Assembly: GCA_030055515.1 (NCBI GenBank)
Contig: JASFYI010000005.1
Span: forward strand, 1-32,930
Direction: 5' to 3'
Length of the DNA: 32,930 bases
Source of the DNA: Methanolinea sp.
GTDB lineage: Archaea > Halobacteriota > Methanomicrobia > Methanomicrobiales > Methanospirillaceae
The position numbers were made by a program, and so were the translations under genes. The notes under the pieces are model-generated. The model did no database searches. It was not told the origin of the DNA and worked only from the letters and a program-made list of their open reading frames with translations. Shown in pieces: positions 16,943-24,763 of this stretch (its first letter is position 1; the number at the start of each line of letters is the position of its first letter).

Positions 16943-17530
16943 GGACACCCGCCCTTCTTTCTCTATTTCTCCCTCCTTTCCCGGTAGCGGTGTCAGACCG
17001 CCACGCAGTGCGGAGACACTCCCCACAAGGATTCCACGGGCAAAATCCGAGGGAGATAGTTACCCTGAGGATGGTATCCCGCTTGAGAAAACCCCGTGGG
17101 GAGAGCGGGGACAGTCTTCCCTCCGTTTCCACCGGTTCCCTGTGAAAGCAACCGGCAAAACGGTTCTCAATAGCCCCTCCTCTCCCTGCATAGGCAACGT
17201 TCCCCGCCAATGGGGGGGGTACTGGATGCACGAGGGCAAACGTGCCTCTTCCCGTAAATCCCTTCGGTACATCAGGCCACGAACGGGAATCTATCTCGCG
17301 CTTGGCAGGATGTCAAAAGTGCAGTTGAAACCACGAATCCCGGGTTTGAGACTGGGCTGGTAACAGGATTTCGAGATCAGCCGGAAGGGTTAATTCCCGT
17401 ACTCCTGCCAAAAATTCCTGCACACGAAAAATCCGGGTAGTACATGGACGATTAAAAAAACCGAACCACGGATTTCCCGCGGTGGACGGGGTCTCCGGGT
17501 CGTGCCTTTTTTTCACCTGAAAAATGGGGG
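16943..17530. other. Convergent intergenic stretch, nothing identified
   Basis: 588 nt between two convergent secreted-protein genes. Short frames exist on both strands but none has a promoter plus ribosome site or a recognisable product. T-rich runs near 16953-16978 (plus) and the A-rich run 17505-17525 (T-rich on minus) probably end the flanking transcripts. No tRNA, SRP RNA or RNase P RNA signature was found. Confidence 0.4.
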
Positions 17531-18364
17531 TTATCCGGAAGTGAAGCTCACTTCCTTTGCGAGCGTGAACAGCCCGCTCGCGGAGGTGACGTCACTGTAT
17601 GTCACTTCGGTACCTACCGCCGTCGAGTTCCCGAGGCCCTCCTGCAGGCTCGCGGACACGTACGCGCTCGCGGACCCGACTGCACCGGTACTTGGGTCAC
17701 CTTCAGTCTGGTTCACGCCCTCGATCTCGACCGCGTAGTCAAGTGACACCGGCGTGCTCGGGGAATCGGACGTGATCCTCGCGCCGCTCGACGAGGTCAC
17801 CGCTGCCTCGCTCACGACCATGCTCGACCCTGCGACGACGATGTCGTTCGTCGGGGGTATCGCGTCTCCCTCGTTCACGCCCCAAACCGCGTCGCAGCAG
17901 CTCAATCCGGCAGTGCAGCCATTCGCGACCGAGGAGACGAGGATGCTCTCGGACGCGATCATCTTTCCTGTCTCCGTGCCGTCGCCGTTCGTGTCGTAGG
18001 TCATGACCTGCGTGCTCTCGAAGTTGTTGGAGTTCGCGGTCTTCGGCCCGGTGTCGAGGTTCGTGTATTTGTCGTAGGTCACCTCACCCGAGATTGCCAT
18101 CACGTCCTGTTGGTAGCTGATGGTCGACTCACCCTCGCCGCAGCTCTGGTTGAGCGGGGGGTTGTCGCGCAGGTCCTGGTTGCCCTGGACGTAGACGATG
18201 TCGGTGTGGGAATAGAGGTTCCCGATCACCGACGCGGACGTGAGCGTCGTGATCTTCGACGTCTCGTTCGTCGGGGACATGGTCCGCGCGGCGTTCGCGA
18301 GACCAGCCCCCACCGCGAGGAAAACTATCAATATCGCAAAGTAGGCCTGTATCCTCTTTCTCAT
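17531..18364 (-). CDS. Secreted protein, member A of a paralogous surface family
   Basis: 277 residues from ATG at 18364, with AAGGTGG upstream and a TATA box at 18421-18430. Residues 1-25 are a signal peptide (KRIQAYFAILIVFLAVGAGLANA). The mature protein is Ser/Thr/Asp-rich and beta-like, with several Asn-glycosylation sequons. It shares two blocks with the product at 31297-32247: GNQDLRDNPPL (61-71) and LDTGPKTANSNNFESTQ (103-119). Weaker similarity continues to the end (TPVSLDYAVEIEG, SASAYVSASLQEG). No known domain recognised; no C-terminal membrane anchor seen. It is probably exported to the cell surface or medium. Confidence 0.75.
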   Translation of the reverse strand: MRKRIQAYFAILIVFLAVGAGLANAARTMSPTNETSKITTLTSASVIGNLYSHTDIVYVQGNQDLRDNPPLNQSCGEGESTISYQQDVMAISGEVTYDKYTNLDTGPKTANSNNFESTQVMTYDTNGDGTETGKMIASESILVSSVANGCTAGLSCCDAVWGVNEGDAIPPTNDIVVAGSSMVVSEAAVTSSSGARITSDSPSTPVSLDYAVEIEGVNQTEGDPSTGAVGSASAYVSASLQEGLGNSTAVGTEVTYSDVTSASGLFTLAKEVSFTSG

Positions 18365-18420
18365 GATGCCACCTTGATTCGCATGGGACTGCGAACTCAA
18401 GGGTAGTGTACCTGCTGGAA

Positions 18421-18432
18421 GTATTTATAATT
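18421..18432 (-). promoter_or_regulatory. TATA box of secreted family member A
   Basis: Minus-strand AAATTATAAATAC. The predicted start is near 18399, giving a ~35-nt leader with an AAGGTGG ribosome site. Confidence 0.6.
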
Positions 18433-18820
18433 TCTGTCTGATTCCACTCATTTTCTTAAAAAACGCGAAATAGTAACGGTGTTCTGGATTTCTATAGATC
18501 GGAAAAATGAATGCATATTTCTTCACACAGGCACCTGCAAAAGTTCACGAGAGAGGTGAGATCGTTGTATTTGCCTCTTCGTAATAGCTCCATTTCACTT
18601 TCCGTCCACAGCCGCGAGGCATGACCGTGAGTATCATAATGGACGTGCCCCTCTTCGTACAGGCGTGGAAAGGACTTTTCGAGAGGATCTTTCCCGTCGA
18701 AAAATTTTCGGAGTCAAGAGACTGGAGGATTACCCCCACCCGTGCGGAGAACTCTCGCTGCGGGATGCTCACCGCGTACTATGGGTGCAAAAGAGAGGCA
18801 GCCGGGATGCTCGGAAGATT
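18433..18820. other. Intergenic stretch upstream of the small HEAT gene
   Basis: No convincing gene. A 68-codon plus-strand frame from ATG 18621 (start MTVSIIMDVPLFVQAWKG) is the best candidate, but its end overlaps the TATA box of the next gene and it has no clear ribosome site, so I do not call it. Confidence 0.35.
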
Positions 18821-18828
18821 TTTATAAA
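18821..18828 (+). promoter_or_regulatory. TATA box of the small HEAT gene
   Basis: TTTATAAA, predicted start near 18851, only about 5 nt before the ATG at 18856; translation is probably leaderless. Confidence 0.6.
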
Positions 18829-18855
18829 AGGGAGCATATTGCACTGTGCTCACAC

Positions 18856-19185
18856 ATGGCACACTCTGCATGGAAGAGCGGTGGAGAACGAACGCACGGC
18901 GTCGATGCACTCGTCCGCTCACTCGAGGCTCCAAGCGTCGATGAACGGTGGAACGCAGCGCGTTCCCTCGGTGCAAGGGGAGAAGAGGCAGTGGATGCAC
19001 TTATAAGGACACTGTACCACGATGACCCGCAGGTCCGCCTCCTCGCCGCGTGGGCGCTCGGGAACACGGGGAGCGAGAAGGCCATCCCCTACCTCGAGCG
19101 GATGCTCGAGGACGAAGATCCGTGTGCCCAGCTGGCTGTCGAGTGCGCGTTGCAGCGCATCCGGAGAACAGGTACTGCGAAATAG
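18856..19185 (+). CDS. Small HEAT-repeat protein
   Basis: 109 residues from ATG at 18856, chosen over the longer frame to 18742 because the TATA box lies at 18821-18828. It has two to three PBS-lyase type HEAT repeats (SVDERWNAARSLGARGEEAV, DPQVRLLAAWALGNTGSEKA, EDPCAQLAVECALQRI). It resembles the HEAT protein at 15017-15616 in repeat type but is shorter and under its own promoter. It is probably a cytoplasmic interaction module with unknown partner. Confidence 0.75.
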   Translation: MAHSAWKSGGERTHGVDALVRSLEAPSVDERWNAARSLGARGEEAVDALIRTLYHDDPQVRLLAAWALGNTGSEKAIPYLERMLEDEDPCAQLAVECALQRIRRTGTAK

Positions 19186-19632
19186 GATATCGGCCGACGG
19201 ACCGTCGATGAAAGGCAGGACGGTGCGGATACTCGGTGCGCCGTTCACCCTGCAAAATACGCAATCGTGCGGATGGTGGTCCCCCGGGTACGAAAAAGTC
19301 CCGCATGTCGACCGGCTTGCGCATTTCCCCCACACTGCAAAATGACAGAGCAGACATTTCCACGAGGTTACGCGAAATTGGTCCCAGGACATAAAGACAC
19401 GAAAAAGAGTGGATACAGATTGTGCCTTTCTCGTTCCCACGCAGGGTATCCGCAAAGGCAGGGCACGCGTGGGGAGATGGATCAGGACAGGGAAAAACCG
19501 AGGTGGATTTTCCGGTGGAAACATCCATCGTTATCCCGTTATTGACACCTTTATTAAAAGCCACGGAAAGACCGTGCCGCGCCCTGTCCCAGACAAGATA
19601 CATGGAACCTGAATAATTCGGGAAAACGTGGA
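19186..19632. other. Intergenic stretch before the tRNA pair
   Basis: No gene supported on either strand. An orphan TATA-like TTTATTAAAAG lies near 19550-19560 on the plus strand, pointing towards the antisense of tRNA-Asp; no product follows it. Confidence 0.4.
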
Positions 19633-19705
19633 CGCCCAGGTCGGAATTTGAATCCGAGTCGTCGGCGTGACAGGCCGACATGATAGGCCGCTACACCACC
19701 TGGGC
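19633..19705 (-). tRNA. tRNA-Asp (GTC)
   Basis: 73 nt on the minus strand. Acceptor GCCCAGG/CCTGGGC with discriminator G; anticodon stem TCGGC/GCCGA around loop CTGTCAC with anticodon GTC; T loop region GATTCAAATTC. It lies 26 nt after tRNA-Tyr and is likely co-transcribed with it. Confidence 0.95.
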
Positions 19706-19731
19706 ACATTTCTTCGCGCAACGTGTGGAGA

Positions 19732-19837
19732 TCCCGCCTCCCGGATTCGAACCGGGGACATCGCGGTAGCCGCGCAATTGCCGGAACCGGCAGATCATAC
19801 TACAGCCGCGCACTCTACCAGGCTGAGTTAAGGCGGG
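19732..19837 (-). tRNA. tRNA-Tyr (GTA) with a 32-nt intron
   Basis: 106 nt on the minus strand, 74 nt when spliced. Acceptor CCCGCCT/AGGCGGG has the archaeal C1-G72 pair and discriminator A. The 5' exon ends in CGCGGCTGTAG (anticodon GTA plus G37), and the 3' exon resumes with ACCGCG, which restores the anticodon stem. The intron occupies 19768-19799, at the canonical 37/38 position cut by the archaeal splicing endonuclease, and contains its own CCGG-type hairpin. A TTTATTTT box near 19862-19869 (minus) could drive the Tyr-Asp pair. Confidence 0.94.
19768..19799 (-). other. tRNA-Tyr intron
   Basis: 32-nt intron between G37 and A38. Its GCGCGGCT end can pair with the exon to give the bulge-helix-bulge structure required for splicing. 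Confidence 0.85.
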
Positions 19838-19967
19838 AATTGCGCTCATATTATAGGGGAAAATAAACTCTTAAACGTATCGATTCTGGGGATGCCCGGG
19901 GAAAACGGGGATATACCTTTAAGTGCTCGGGCGAGAAACCGATCTCGCATGTCCTCCAGAATAACAG

Positions 19968-21509
19968 ATGCGGGGAATTGCCTTCTTTGTCGCTAGCAAC
20001 GGACAGAGAAGGGTGACTGTTTTTGACACAACGCTCCGGGACGGCGAACAGACGCCCGGGATCTCGTTCACCTTCGAACAGAAACTCGAAATCGCCCGCC
20101 ACCTCTCGTCCATCGGTGTCCACACGATAGAGGCGGGATTCCCGGCCTCCTCGCAGGGCGAGAGGGAGACGGTGAAGGCGATCGCGAACCTCGGCCTCGA
20201 GGCGAAGGTCTGCGGCCTCGCCCGGTCGCGCAGGGAGGACGTGGACGCGTGCCTCGACTGCGACGTCGACATGGTCCACGTCTTCATCCCGACCTCGGAG
20301 GTCCAGCGGGTCCACACCATCAAGAAGAGCAAGGAGGAGGTCCTCGATATCACGGGGGAGATCGTCTCCTACGTCCGTGACCACTGCGACCTCTGCATGT
20401 TCTCCGCGATGGACGCGACGAGGACCGAGAGGGACTACCTCGTCGAGGTCTTCCGGACGGCCGCGGAGGCGGGGGCGACGATCCTGAACGTCCCGGACAC
20501 GGTCGGCGTCTCGACCCCGATGGCGATGCGCGACCTCATCTCCCACCTCGCGCGGGAGATCGACTGCCCGCTCGATGTCCACTGCCACAACGACTTCGGG
20601 CTCGCCGTCGCAAACACCATCACGGCCGTCGAGGCAGGGGCCTCGCAGGTCCAGGTGACGGTCAACGGGCTCGGGGAGCGTGCGGGGAACGCGGACCTCG
20701 CCGCGACCGTGATGATCCTCGAGTCCATCTTCGGGATCTCCACGGGAATCAGGAAGGAGAAACTCGTCGAGACGTCGCGCCTCATCTCGCGGTACTCGGG
20801 GATCGCGATCCCGCCGACGTACCCCATCGTCGGGGACAACGCGTTCTCGCACGAGAGCGGGATCCACTCCCACGGCGTGATCGCGTGCGCGGCGACGTTC
20901 GAGCCCGGCATCATGACCCCCGAGATGGTGGGGCACCGCAGGCGGCTCACCCTCGGCAAGCACGTCGGGAGGCACGCCGTCCGCCAGATGCTCGAGGAAG
21001 TCCACCTTCACCCGACCGACTCCCAGCTCGACAGGATCGTGGAGAAGATCAAGTTCATCTCGGTCAAGGGCAAGAGGGTCACCGACGCCGACCTCTACGA
21101 GATCGCGGAGACCGAGATGGGCGTCAGCAACGGCCGGCGGTACATCGAGCTCGACGAGTTCGCCGTGATGACTGGCAACCACGTCATCCCGACCGCGAGC
21201 ATCAAGGCACGGGTCGGGGGGGAGGAGCGGGTCTACAGCGCGACGGGGACAGGGCCGGTGGACGCGGCGATAAAGGCAATCCTCGGCGTGCTCCCCGTGA
21301 GGGTCCAGCTCAAGGACTTCCACGTGGAGGCCATCTCGGGCGGGTCAGACGCGATCGGGCACGTCACGATCGCCGTCGAGGACGAGCACGGCCGGACCTT
21401 CGACGCGAGCGGCTCGGGCGACGACATCGTGCTCGCCTCCACCGAGGCGATGATAAACGCCCTCAACCTCCTCCACAGGCTGGACAGGAAGGACGAGAGC
21501 AAAAAGTGA
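19968..21509 (+). CDS. leuA: 2-isopropylmalate synthase family enzyme (LeuA, or citramalate synthase CimA)
   Basis: 513 residues from ATG at 19968; a stop lies just upstream in frame, and GTG at 20013 is the only serious alternative. The TIM-barrel catalytic domain has FDTTLRDGEQTPG (19-31), IEAGFPASSQGE, VHCHNDFGLAVAN and NGLGERAGNADL, and an IVGDNAFSHESGIHSHG lid region. The C-terminal ~150 residues form the LeuA dimer/regulatory domain (VYSATGTGPVDAAIKAI). It condenses acetyl-CoA with a 2-oxo acid: 2-oxoisovalerate if LeuA, pyruvate if CimA. The regulatory domain argues against homocitrate synthase AksA; EAGFP leans to LeuA. A TATA-like ATATACCT is at 19911-19918. Confidence 0.88.
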   Translation: MRGIAFFVASNGQRRVTVFDTTLRDGEQTPGISFTFEQKLEIARHLSSIGVHTIEAGFPASSQGERETVKAIANLGLEAKVCGLARSRREDVDACLDCDVDMVHVFIPTSEVQRVHTIKKSKEEVLDITGEIVSYVRDHCDLCMFSAMDATRTERDYLVEVFRTAAEAGATILNVPDTVGVSTPMAMRDLISHLAREIDCPLDVHCHNDFGLAVANTITAVEAGASQVQVTVNGLGERAGNADLAATVMILESIFGISTGIRKEKLVETSRLISRYSGIAIPPTYPIVGDNAFSHESGIHSHGVIACAATFEPGIMTPEMVGHRRRLTLGKHVGRHAVRQMLEEVHLHPTDSQLDRIVEKIKFISVKGKRVTDADLYEIAETEMGVSNGRRYIELDEFAVMTGNHVIPTASIKARVGGEERVYSATGTGPVDAAIKAILGVLPVRVQLKDFHVEAISGGSDAIGHVTIAVEDEHGRTFDASGSGDDIVLASTEAMINALNLLHRLDRKDESKK

Positions 21510-21521
21510 TGCGGTGACCCG

Positions 21522-21537
21522 GGCCACCCCGGTGGCC
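21522..21537. terminator. Hairpin between convergent leuA and pfdB
   Basis: GGCCAC (21522-21527) pairs with GTGGCC (21532-21537) around CCCG in the 35-nt convergent spacer. There is no T tract, so termination is only suggested. Confidence 0.3.
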
Positions 21538-21544
21538 GAGCCCT

Positions 21545-21907
21545 TCAGGCGGCCCCGGGGGCAGGCCTGCCCTCGAGCGCCTGCTTCACCTGGGCCTGGA
21601 GCTGCTCGAACTTGCCCTGGAGGAGGGTCTCCTGTTTCTCGAGTGACTTGATCCGGAGCTCGAGGGTCTCAATCTTCTCGTTCAGCTTCGCGAGGACTTC
21701 CTCCTTCTTCTTCTGCATGAGGACGGACCCGACGCTCATGAAGACGGCGTTCTCGTCCGGGACGTCCTTCAGTTCCTCGGCTGCCCTCTTCGCCTCCCGG
21801 ACCGTGATCTCGTACTGGCTCTTCTGCGCCCCGATTGTCTGCATCTGCTGCTGCATCTGCTGCAGCTGGGCGATCTGGTTCTGGACCTTTGGTGATATGG
21901 TGTTCAT
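21545..21907 (-). CDS. pfdB: Prefoldin beta subunit
   Basis: 120 residues from ATG at 21907. It is a long coiled coil (NQIAQLQQMQQQMQTIGAQK at the start; KIETLELRIKSLEKQETLLQ near the end) around a short beta-hairpin region (DENAVFMSVGSVLMQKKKEE), the classic prefoldin beta layout. With the alpha subunit it forms the jellyfish-shaped hexamer that hands unfolded proteins to the thermosome. It starts 2 nt after the pcc1 stop with GGAGGAG inside pcc1, and is last in the rpl37ae-rpoP-pcc1-pfdB run. Confidence 0.94.
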   Translation of the reverse strand: MNTISPKVQNQIAQLQQMQQQMQTIGAQKSQYEITVREAKRAAEELKDVPDENAVFMSVGSVLMQKKKEEVLAKLNEKIETLELRIKSLEKQETLLQGKFEQLQAQVKQALEGRPAPGAA

Positions 21908-21909
21908 GC

Positions 21910-22164
21910 TCACTCTCCTCCTTCCCGCGGCGCGAACGCCTGCATCTCGTCTGCGACGCTGACCAGGCGCAGCCACATGTTGAGGGATGCACGGAGCGCG
22001 GAGATATCCCTCGCGCGGACCCTCAGCACGATCGTGCGGGAATCCTCGCACGTGCATTCCGCGCGCGACCGGGGATGCACATCTTCCGGGAACTCGGGGG
22101 CGAGTGCCCTGAAGATCGCCTCCGCGTGACGGCTCGTGATCCGGAACGTCGCCTCGTGATCCAC
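21910..22164 (-). CDS. pcc1: KEOPS complex subunit Pcc1
   Basis: 84 residues from GTG at 22164. It has the Pcc1/CTAG fold pattern: an N-terminal strand-helix (HEATFRITSRHAEAIFRALAPE), a middle strand (RTIVLRVRARDISALRASLNMWLRL) and a C-terminal helix. Pcc1 is the small dimerising subunit of KEOPS, which makes N6-threonylcarbamoyladenosine at position 37 of ANN-decoding tRNAs. Position between rpoP and pfdB is the conserved archaeal order and supports the call. Confidence 0.88.
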   Translation of the reverse strand: MDHEATFRITSRHAEAIFRALAPEFPEDVHPRSRAECTCEDSRTIVLRVRARDISALRASLNMWLRLVSVADEMQAFAPREGGE

Positions 22165-22346
22165 GGGCTCTCACCCCTTCCCCCGGTCGTGCACTGTACA
22201 AGTACGCGCGGGCACTTTTAAACCAGTTGCCCCGCGCGCATCCCCGTGCACCGTGGGAAAAAGGGGGGCGGTGCCGCACGTGCCGCGGCCACGGGGAGGT
22301 CCCGGCAAAAAAAGGACGGGTATTCGGGACCGGGACCCTTTCCCTG

Positions 22347-22481
22347 TCACCGGGCCTTCAAGTCCTTTATCGCCGCGCCGCGTTCCTTGAAGAGGATCCG
22401 GTGCCCGCAGAAGGGACACCTGACGTTCTGCTCTATCTCGACCTTCTGCTTGCACCGGGCACACTTGTAGCTCGCTGCCAT
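22347..22481 (-). CDS. rpoP: RNA polymerase subunit P (Rpo12)
   Basis: 44 residues from ATG at 22481, easy to miss because of its size. The sequence begins [16 protein letters not shown] and has [14 protein letters not shown]: four Cys in two CxxC pairs bind zinc, and RILFKER is the family signature. It is the archaeal counterpart of eukaryotic Rpb12 and helps hold the Rpo3/Rpo10 assembly platform. It follows rpl37ae by 7 nt and precedes pcc1. Confidence 0.94.
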   Translation of the reverse strand: MAASYKCARCKQKVEIEQNVRCPFCGHRILFKERGAAIKDLKAR

Positions 22482-22488
22482 CGGGGAC

Positions 22489-22785
22489 TCACTCCCCCGC
22501 ACCCGGCGCGGTCCTGTCTATCGCGCGGAGCGCGACGCGGAGCGCGGGCGTCTGCGGGGTGTACGCACCGCCGGCGAACTTGAACCCGCACTTCCGGCAG
22601 GCCCATATCCCCGTCCCCACCCTCCTCACCGCGACTACCTCGCACCGCGGGCAGGGGTGGGTAGCCCTCGAGATCGCCTCTGTCTCTGCGACCCTCTTCC
22701 GGATGAACCGGCCGTAGCGCGGCCCGAACCGGCCCGCGCTCAGCGTGACCCTTCCCTTCGCCGCCTTCTGCTGTCCGCTGCTCAT
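22489..22785 (-). CDS. rpl37ae: Large-subunit ribosomal protein L37Ae (eL43)
   Basis: 98 residues from ATG at 22785. Family features: [17 protein letters not shown] (18-34), then a zinc ribbon with HPCPRC and WACRKCG pairs and [11 protein letters not shown] near the C-terminus. Normal archaeal length is ~70-95. It is first in the downstream half of the superoperon; a TATA-like ACATTTAAGG (minus, ~22814-22823) in the 57-nt gap after sbds suggests its own promoter. Confidence 0.95.
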   Translation of the reverse strand: MSSGQQKAAKGRVTLSAGRFGPRYGRFIRKRVAETEAISRATHPCPRCEVVAVRRVGTGIWACRKCGFKFAGGAYTPQTPALRVALRAIDRTAPGAGE

Positions 22786-22842
22786 CTTCTCTTCCCCGAA
22801 TCGTTCTTGGTCCTTAAATGTATGCGGTGTTCCTTCTTATAC

Positions 22843-23538
22843 CTATTCGAGGATCTTCACCTCTCCCTGCCCCTTCGTGAGCCTGTTGACGAGCGAGTAG
22901 AAGTCACCCTGTATCCCGGCCGGGATGCGGACGATGCAGATCCACGACCCGTCCTTCTGCCACTCGTCCCGCTCGATCGTCGCGGCGGACTGGATCTCCC
23001 CAAACGCGCGGGGCGCGAACTCGGCGGGGACCTTCACCGCGATCCTCAGCTCCTCGAACTTGATCGGGAGGATGGGGCGCAGGGCCTTCACGGTCTCCTT
23101 CACGAGTTCCTCGACGCTCTTGTAGAGGTCGATGTTGACCCTCGCCTCCTCCATCGCCATCTCGATCCGCTGGGGAGGGTGGGGGAGCCCTGTCTGGGGA
23201 TTCACGGCATTCCTCGCGATGAAGGCGATGACCTGGCGGCGCTTGCTCTCGATCATCTGCCTCCTCTGCTCCGCGGTGAGCTGGATCTCCCCCTTGCGGA
23301 TGATCTTCGGCGCGATCTCGGAGAAATCGGTCGTCTGGAAGACTTTCTGGAGCGCCTCCTCGGATGCCTTCGTCCCCCGCGACGCGTTGGAGAAGACGTA
23401 GAGGGCTGCCACCATCTCCTCGAGCGGAACGTCCTCCCCCTGCCGGAACTTCACCGCGAGGTCCGGATCGACGAGGATCTCGAACCTCTCGCCGTGGCTC
23501 TCCAGCCTCGCGCAGACCGCCCTCTCGAGGGGTATCAT
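22843..23538 (-). CDS. sdo1: SBDS-family ribosome maturation protein
   Basis: 231 residues from ATG at 23538. The N-terminal FYSH domain is seen in [20 protein letters not shown] and [20 protein letters not shown]. Next comes the three-helix middle domain ([34 protein letters not shown]), then a C-terminal ferredoxin-like domain. SBDS/Sdo1 promotes release of the anti-association factor aIF6 from the large ribosomal subunit. It lies 11 nt after psmA on the same strand. In many archaea rrp4, rrp41 and rrp42 come next; here rpl37ae does. Confidence 0.95.
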   Translation of the reverse strand: MIPLERAVCARLESHGERFEILVDPDLAVKFRQGEDVPLEEMVAALYVFSNASRGTKASEEALQKVFQTTDFSEIAPKIIRKGEIQLTAEQRRQMIESKRRQVIAFIARNAVNPQTGLPHPPQRIEMAMEEARVNIDLYKSVEELVKETVKALRPILPIKFEELRIAVKVPAEFAPRAFGEIQSAATIERDEWQKDGSWICIVRIPAGIQGDFYSLVNRLTKGQGEVKILE

Positions 23539-23549
23539 CCCGCCACCCC

Positions 23550-24275
23550 CTACTTCTCCAGCTTCTCGACGAACGCGGAGACCTCTTCCTTGCTCATCTT
23601 CCTAAACAGGGGTCTCTCCCTCTCGATGACCCCGATCTCCACGGTATTGACGTCGAACTTGCCCTCCGTCGCGTCGTGGAGCGCCTTGATCCCGAGGACG
23701 ATGCAGTCGCTGATCCCCGCATCGTAGTCGTACTCCTCCTCGAAGACCTTCATGACGGCGTTGCGGCCTATCCCTATCCCCGTCGCCTTGTACTCGAGCA
23801 GCGTCCCGCTCGGGTCGGTCTCGAACAGCCTGCTCTCCCCGTCGCTCACGCCCGCGATGAGGAGGGCTGTACCGTACGGCCGCGCACCCCCGAACTGCGT
23901 GTAGGTCTGCATGTGGTCGCCCAGCTTCTTCGCGAGGGCTTCCACGTCGATCGCCTCGTCGTAGGTGAGGCGGTGGATCTGGCACTCGATCCGGGCACGG
24001 TCGACGAGCGCCCTCGCGTCGCCGACGAGCCCCGAGGAGGCTACCCCGATGTGCTCGTCGATCTTGAATATCTTCTCTATCGAGGAGGGCTCGAGGAGCC
24101 GGGAACTGACGCGCTTGTCCACGATCAGCACGACGCCCTCGCGGCACTTGATCCCGACGGCAGTCGTTCCCCTCTTGACCGCTTCCCGGGCATATTCGAC
24201 CTGGTAGAGGCGGCCGTCCGGGCTGAAGACGGTGATCGCCCGGTCATAGCCCATCTGGTATGCCTGTGGTTGCAA
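23550..24275 (-). CDS. psmA: Proteasome subunit alpha
   Basis: 241 residues from TTG at 24275; GGAGG lies 7 nt upstream inside the end of rnp2, which decides this start, and the protein then begins [21 protein letters not shown] as the family does. The [20 protein letters not shown] signature (10-29) and the absence of a catalytic N-terminal Thr identify alpha rather than beta. The outer rings of the 20S proteasome gate substrate entry and bind PAN; the C-terminus is LEK, without a beta-type propeptide. The next ATG (residue 8) would cut the gating N-terminus. Confidence 0.96.
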   Translation of the reverse strand: MQPQAYQMGYDRAITVFSPDGRLYQVEYAREAVKRGTTAVGIKCREGVVLIVDKRVSSRLLEPSSIEKIFKIDEHIGVASSGLVGDARALVDRARIECQIHRLTYDEAIDVEALAKKLGDHMQTYTQFGGARPYGTALLIAGVSDGESRLFETDPSGTLLEYKATGIGIGRNAVMKVFEEEYDYDAGISDCIVLGIKALHDATEGKFDVNTVEIGVIERERPLFRKMSKEEVSAFVEKLEK

Positions 24276-24277
24276 AT

Positions 24278-24763
24278 TTATTCCTCCAGATCCTCGGCTG
24301 TGAGAAACAATGGTTCCTGGCTTTTAAATCCTTTTTCAAATAAATCAACCTTCTCGATCTGGTACCGGATGCACGGAAACGTCCTGCCCCCGAAGCGGGC
24401 TTCCCCGGTCTCGGTCGCGGGGCAGAACGCGCCCTCCCGCACGGCCCTCCGCAGGGCACGCAGCGTCCCGGACGTCCTGACGGGCCGCAGCGCGACTCTC
24501 TGCGACCCGACGCGGTGGACCGTCGCGAGGGCAGCGACGAGCTCCCCCTCCGTTGACCGGACGCAGCGGACGATCGCGTGGCCCGCGCCCGCGGAGATGA
24601 CGGCCGGCTGGATCCGTGCCAGCCCCGCATCGCCGAAGAGGGAGGCCACGGCCTCCGCGACGGCGGCCGAGATGCTGCGGCCGTCGATCTCGGCCCACGG
24701 GGGTTCCACCCGCGAAAGGACGTACCGCTTGTTCTCCCGGAGTGTCGGGGGCAGGGGCCTCAC
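24278..24763 (-). CDS. rnp2: RNase P protein component 2 (Pop5 homologue)
   Basis: 161 residues from GTG at 24763, overlapping the rnp3 stop by 4 nt (GTGA). It begins RPLPPTLRENKRYVLSRV, the Pop5/Rnp2 signature, with a ferredoxin-like core including AIVRCVRSTEGELVAALATV and the SGTLRALRRAV segment. The C-terminal ~45 residues extend past the usual family end. Rnp2 pairs with Rnp3 and the RNase P RNA catalytic domain to mature tRNA 5' ends. Confidence 0.93.
   Translation of the reverse strand: MRPLPPTLRENKRYVLSRVEPPWAEIDGRSISAAVAEAVASLFGDAGLARIQPAVISAGAGHAIVRCVRSTEGELVAALATVHRVGSQRVALRPVRTSGTLRALRRAVREGAFCPATETGEARFGGRTFPCIRYQIEKVDLFEKGFKSQEPLFLTAEDLEE

Noticed and set aside
17313-17516. 67-codon minus-strand frame in the convergent gap
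   Set aside because: No promoter, ribosome site or homology visible; lies downstream of both flanking genes.
16943-17530. Search for RNase P RNA or SRP RNA in the largest gene-free gaps
   Set aside because: The conserved core sequences of either RNA were not found on either strand.
18621-18827. 68-codon plus-strand frame before the small HEAT gene
   Set aside because: It overlaps the HEAT gene's TATA box and lacks a ribosome site; evidence too thin.
19851-21323. 490-codon minus-strand frame opposite leuA
   Set aside because: Asp/Val/Arg/His-rich shadow of a clearly conserved synthase gene; no ribosome site or family resemblance.
19968-21509. Homocitrate synthase AksA as identity for the LeuA-family gene
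   Set aside because: AksA proteins are shorter and lack the C-terminal regulatory domain that is present here.
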